From positions 92,868-156,867 of the forward strand of contig PNNB01000014.1 in assembly GCA_013823985.1 (NCBI GenBank): DNA of 64,000 nt, read 5' to 3'. A program made the position numbers and the translations under genes. Under the pieces are notes generated by a model. That model saw only the letters and a list, made by a program, of their open reading frames with translations. It was not told the origin of the DNA and did not search any database. Positions 63,056 through 64,000 of this stretch are shown here, in pieces (position 1 is the first letter of the stretch; each line of letters starts with the position of its first letter). The DNA is from Sphingopyxis sp. (GTDB lineage Bacteria > Pseudomonadota > Alphaproteobacteria > Sphingomonadales > Sphingomonadaceae).

Positions 63056-63814
63056 TCAGCCCCTGCGCACCGTCGCCGCATAAAGCGCAATCGCGGCGGC
63101 GTTGGAAACGTTGAGCGACTCCATCTGCTCGCTGATTGGCAGCTTTGCCAATTGGTCGCAATGCTCCTCTATATTATGCCGCATGCCGTCGCCTTCCGCA
63201 CCCAGCACAAGCGCGTTGCGCCCGGGGGTGAGGGCCTGTTCCAGCGTTGCGGTGGCATGGCCGGATAGCCCGATGCGCCAATAACCGGCCTCGGCAATTT
63301 CCTCCAGCGCGCGGGCCAGATTGACGACGCGGACCCAGGGCGTAACCTCCAGCGCGCCAGAGGCTGCCTTTGCCAATGCCCCCGACTCGGGCGGAGCGTG
63401 CCGGTCCTGCGTGATGACGGCGACGGCGTTAAAGGCCGCCGCGGTCCGGAAGATTGCGCCGACATTGTGGGGGTCGGTCACCTGATCCAGAATAAGCAAG
63501 GGACGTGTATCATCTTCGTCCACGGCCAGCGCATCGGTCAGCCATACATCCTCCATCGGCGCGACTTCAAGCACCAGTCCCTGATGCGGCGCGTCCTTGG
63601 GTACATAACGGGCGAGATCCGCTGCATCGGCAAATTGCACCGCCAACCCTTCGGGAATCACGATTTTTCCCAACTCTTCCCTAGTGCCCCACAGCTTGAT
63701 CAACCGCCGGTCGGGGTTATCGAGCGCGGCATAGACGGCATGACGGCCATAGAATTTGGGATTTCCACTGACGGGAGCTGCGCCACGGCGGCGATGGCTT
63801 TTATGCGAAGACAT
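63056..63814 (-). CDS. rlmB: 23S rRNA (guanosine-2251-2'-O)-methyltransferase RlmB
   Basis: 252 residues, TrmH/SPOUT family. The N-terminal substrate-binding domain (KFYGRHAVYAALDNPDRRL) is followed by the knot domain, with DPHNVGAIFRTAAAFNAVAV, LVLGAEGDGMRHNIE and the closing ESLNVSNAAAIALYA. The frame is open to 63874, but the ATG at 63814, followed by a Lys/Arg-rich tail, is typical of alphaproteobacterial RlmB. It is the first gene of the leftward operon with the lipoprotein gene. Confidence 0.93.
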   Translation of the reverse strand: MSSHKSHRRRGAAPVSGNPKFYGRHAVYAALDNPDRRLIKLWGTREELGKIVIPEGLAVQFADAADLARYVPKDAPHQGLVLEVAPMEDVWLTDALAVDEDDTRPLLILDQVTDPHNVGAIFRTAAAFNAVAVITQDRHAPPESGALAKAASGALEVTPWVRVVNLARALEEIAEAGYWRIGLSGHATATLEQALTPGRNALVLGAEGDGMRHNIEEHCDQLAKLPISEQMESLNVSNAAAIALYAATVRRG

Positions 63815-63960
63815 GGTTGGGGTTCGTTCCAAAAGAAAATGCGTTGATAGCAGCCCCTTTCCCACTTGAGGCATTGACAGGCAAGAGCCGTTTCGCCATT
63901 GGGCTGCTTCCTTAGCGGGACCGGCCCTTATGTTTACGCATATGACCCCGCTAAAGACGT

Positions 63961-64000
63961 GGACAGGTGGCCGAGTGGTTAAAGGCAGCAGACTGTAAAT
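63961..64000 (+). tRNA. tRNA-Tyr(GUA), 5' half only
   Basis: The last 40 nt contain the 5' acceptor strand, a D arm with GGCCGAGTGGTTAAAGGC (long class II-like D loop) and the anticodon stem start CAGACTGTAAAT. The anticodon loop CTGTAAA gives GUA. The window ends within the anticodon arm. The 146 nt before it (63815-63960) show no gene. Confidence 0.85.

Overview
The window looks like chromosomal DNA from an alphaproteobacterium of the order Sphingomonadales. The evidence is the moderate GC, the sspB-fumC and tsaB-rimI/fur-plsC-miaB-phoH-ybeY-corC gene orders, a MucR/Ros regulator, an ECF sigma factor paired with an NrsF-type anti-sigma protein, an infA-maf-RNase E/G-yacG cluster, and large TonB-dependent receptors. 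A genus such as Sphingorhabdus or Sphingopyxis is a guess. Nearly everything is core or near-core gene content. I saw no CRISPR array, prophage, transposase, integrase or recognisable defence island.

Layout. 1-1.6 kb: fumC (cut by the window start) and sspB. 1.7-4.4 kb: hisB-hisH-hisA-hisF. 4.4-5.7 kb: an ECF sigma/anti-sigma pair with a promoter-like site and a possible 49-residue leader ORF. 5.8-7.9 kb: groES-groEL behind a perfect CIRCE operator. 8.1-10.7 kb: kup and an RluE-type pseudouridine synthase. 10.9-17.4 kb: a leftward run with a RoxA-like ribosomal oxygenase, an HPP membrane protein, an NTF2-like protein, a 2-hydroxyacid dehydrogenase, a small membrane protein, cysS, a nitroreductase and an ICMT-like methyltransferase. 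17.5-22.7 kb: a five-gene leftward operon, J-domain protein-cobS-peroxiredoxin-lipoprotein hydrolase-cobT, divergent from bolA. 23-27 kb: an AraC regulator, pirin, an epoxide-hydrolase-like enzyme and a DUF2332 protein.

27-32.6 kb: hisG-hisD-nusB-thiL, then hppA (proton-pumping pyrophosphatase with the potassium-independent signature). 32.8-37 kb: an S9 peptidase, a GNAT-like acyltransferase and a JmjC/cupin protein. 37-39.8 and 42.2-44.8 kb: two TonB-dependent receptors. Between them lie infA-maf-RNase E/G-like-yacG and tRNA-Phe. 45 kb: a DUF2256 micro-protein and tRNA-Thr. 45.2-48.6 kb: a DUF429-like protein, rarA and a glycosyltransferase. 48.7-56.7 kb: a MOSC protein, then the leftward RNA/translation, membrane and metal-control block corC-ybeY-phoH-miaB-plsC-fur, mucR, rimI-tsaB and a RutE-like reductase. 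56.7-64 kb: an Nfu-type Fe-S scaffold, two SDRs, ccmAB, phhB, a permuted papain-like candidate, an AlkA-like glycosylase, a lipoprotein, rlmB and the first half of tRNA-Tyr.

Genes are tightly packed. Most same-strand neighbours overlap by 4-14 nt (ATGA, GTGA, TGATG or TAATG junctions), implying translational coupling. Four convergent pairs share a 4-nt stop-stop overlap with no terminator between them. Histidine biosynthesis is split over two loci; hisC, hisI/E and the hisZ partner expected for the short HisG are not in the window. The items most worth a second look are the ECF locus leader ORF and promoter, the RNase E/G paralogue lacking one catalytic aspartate, the cobS/cobT operon with its unusual insertions, and the secreted permuted papain-like protein.
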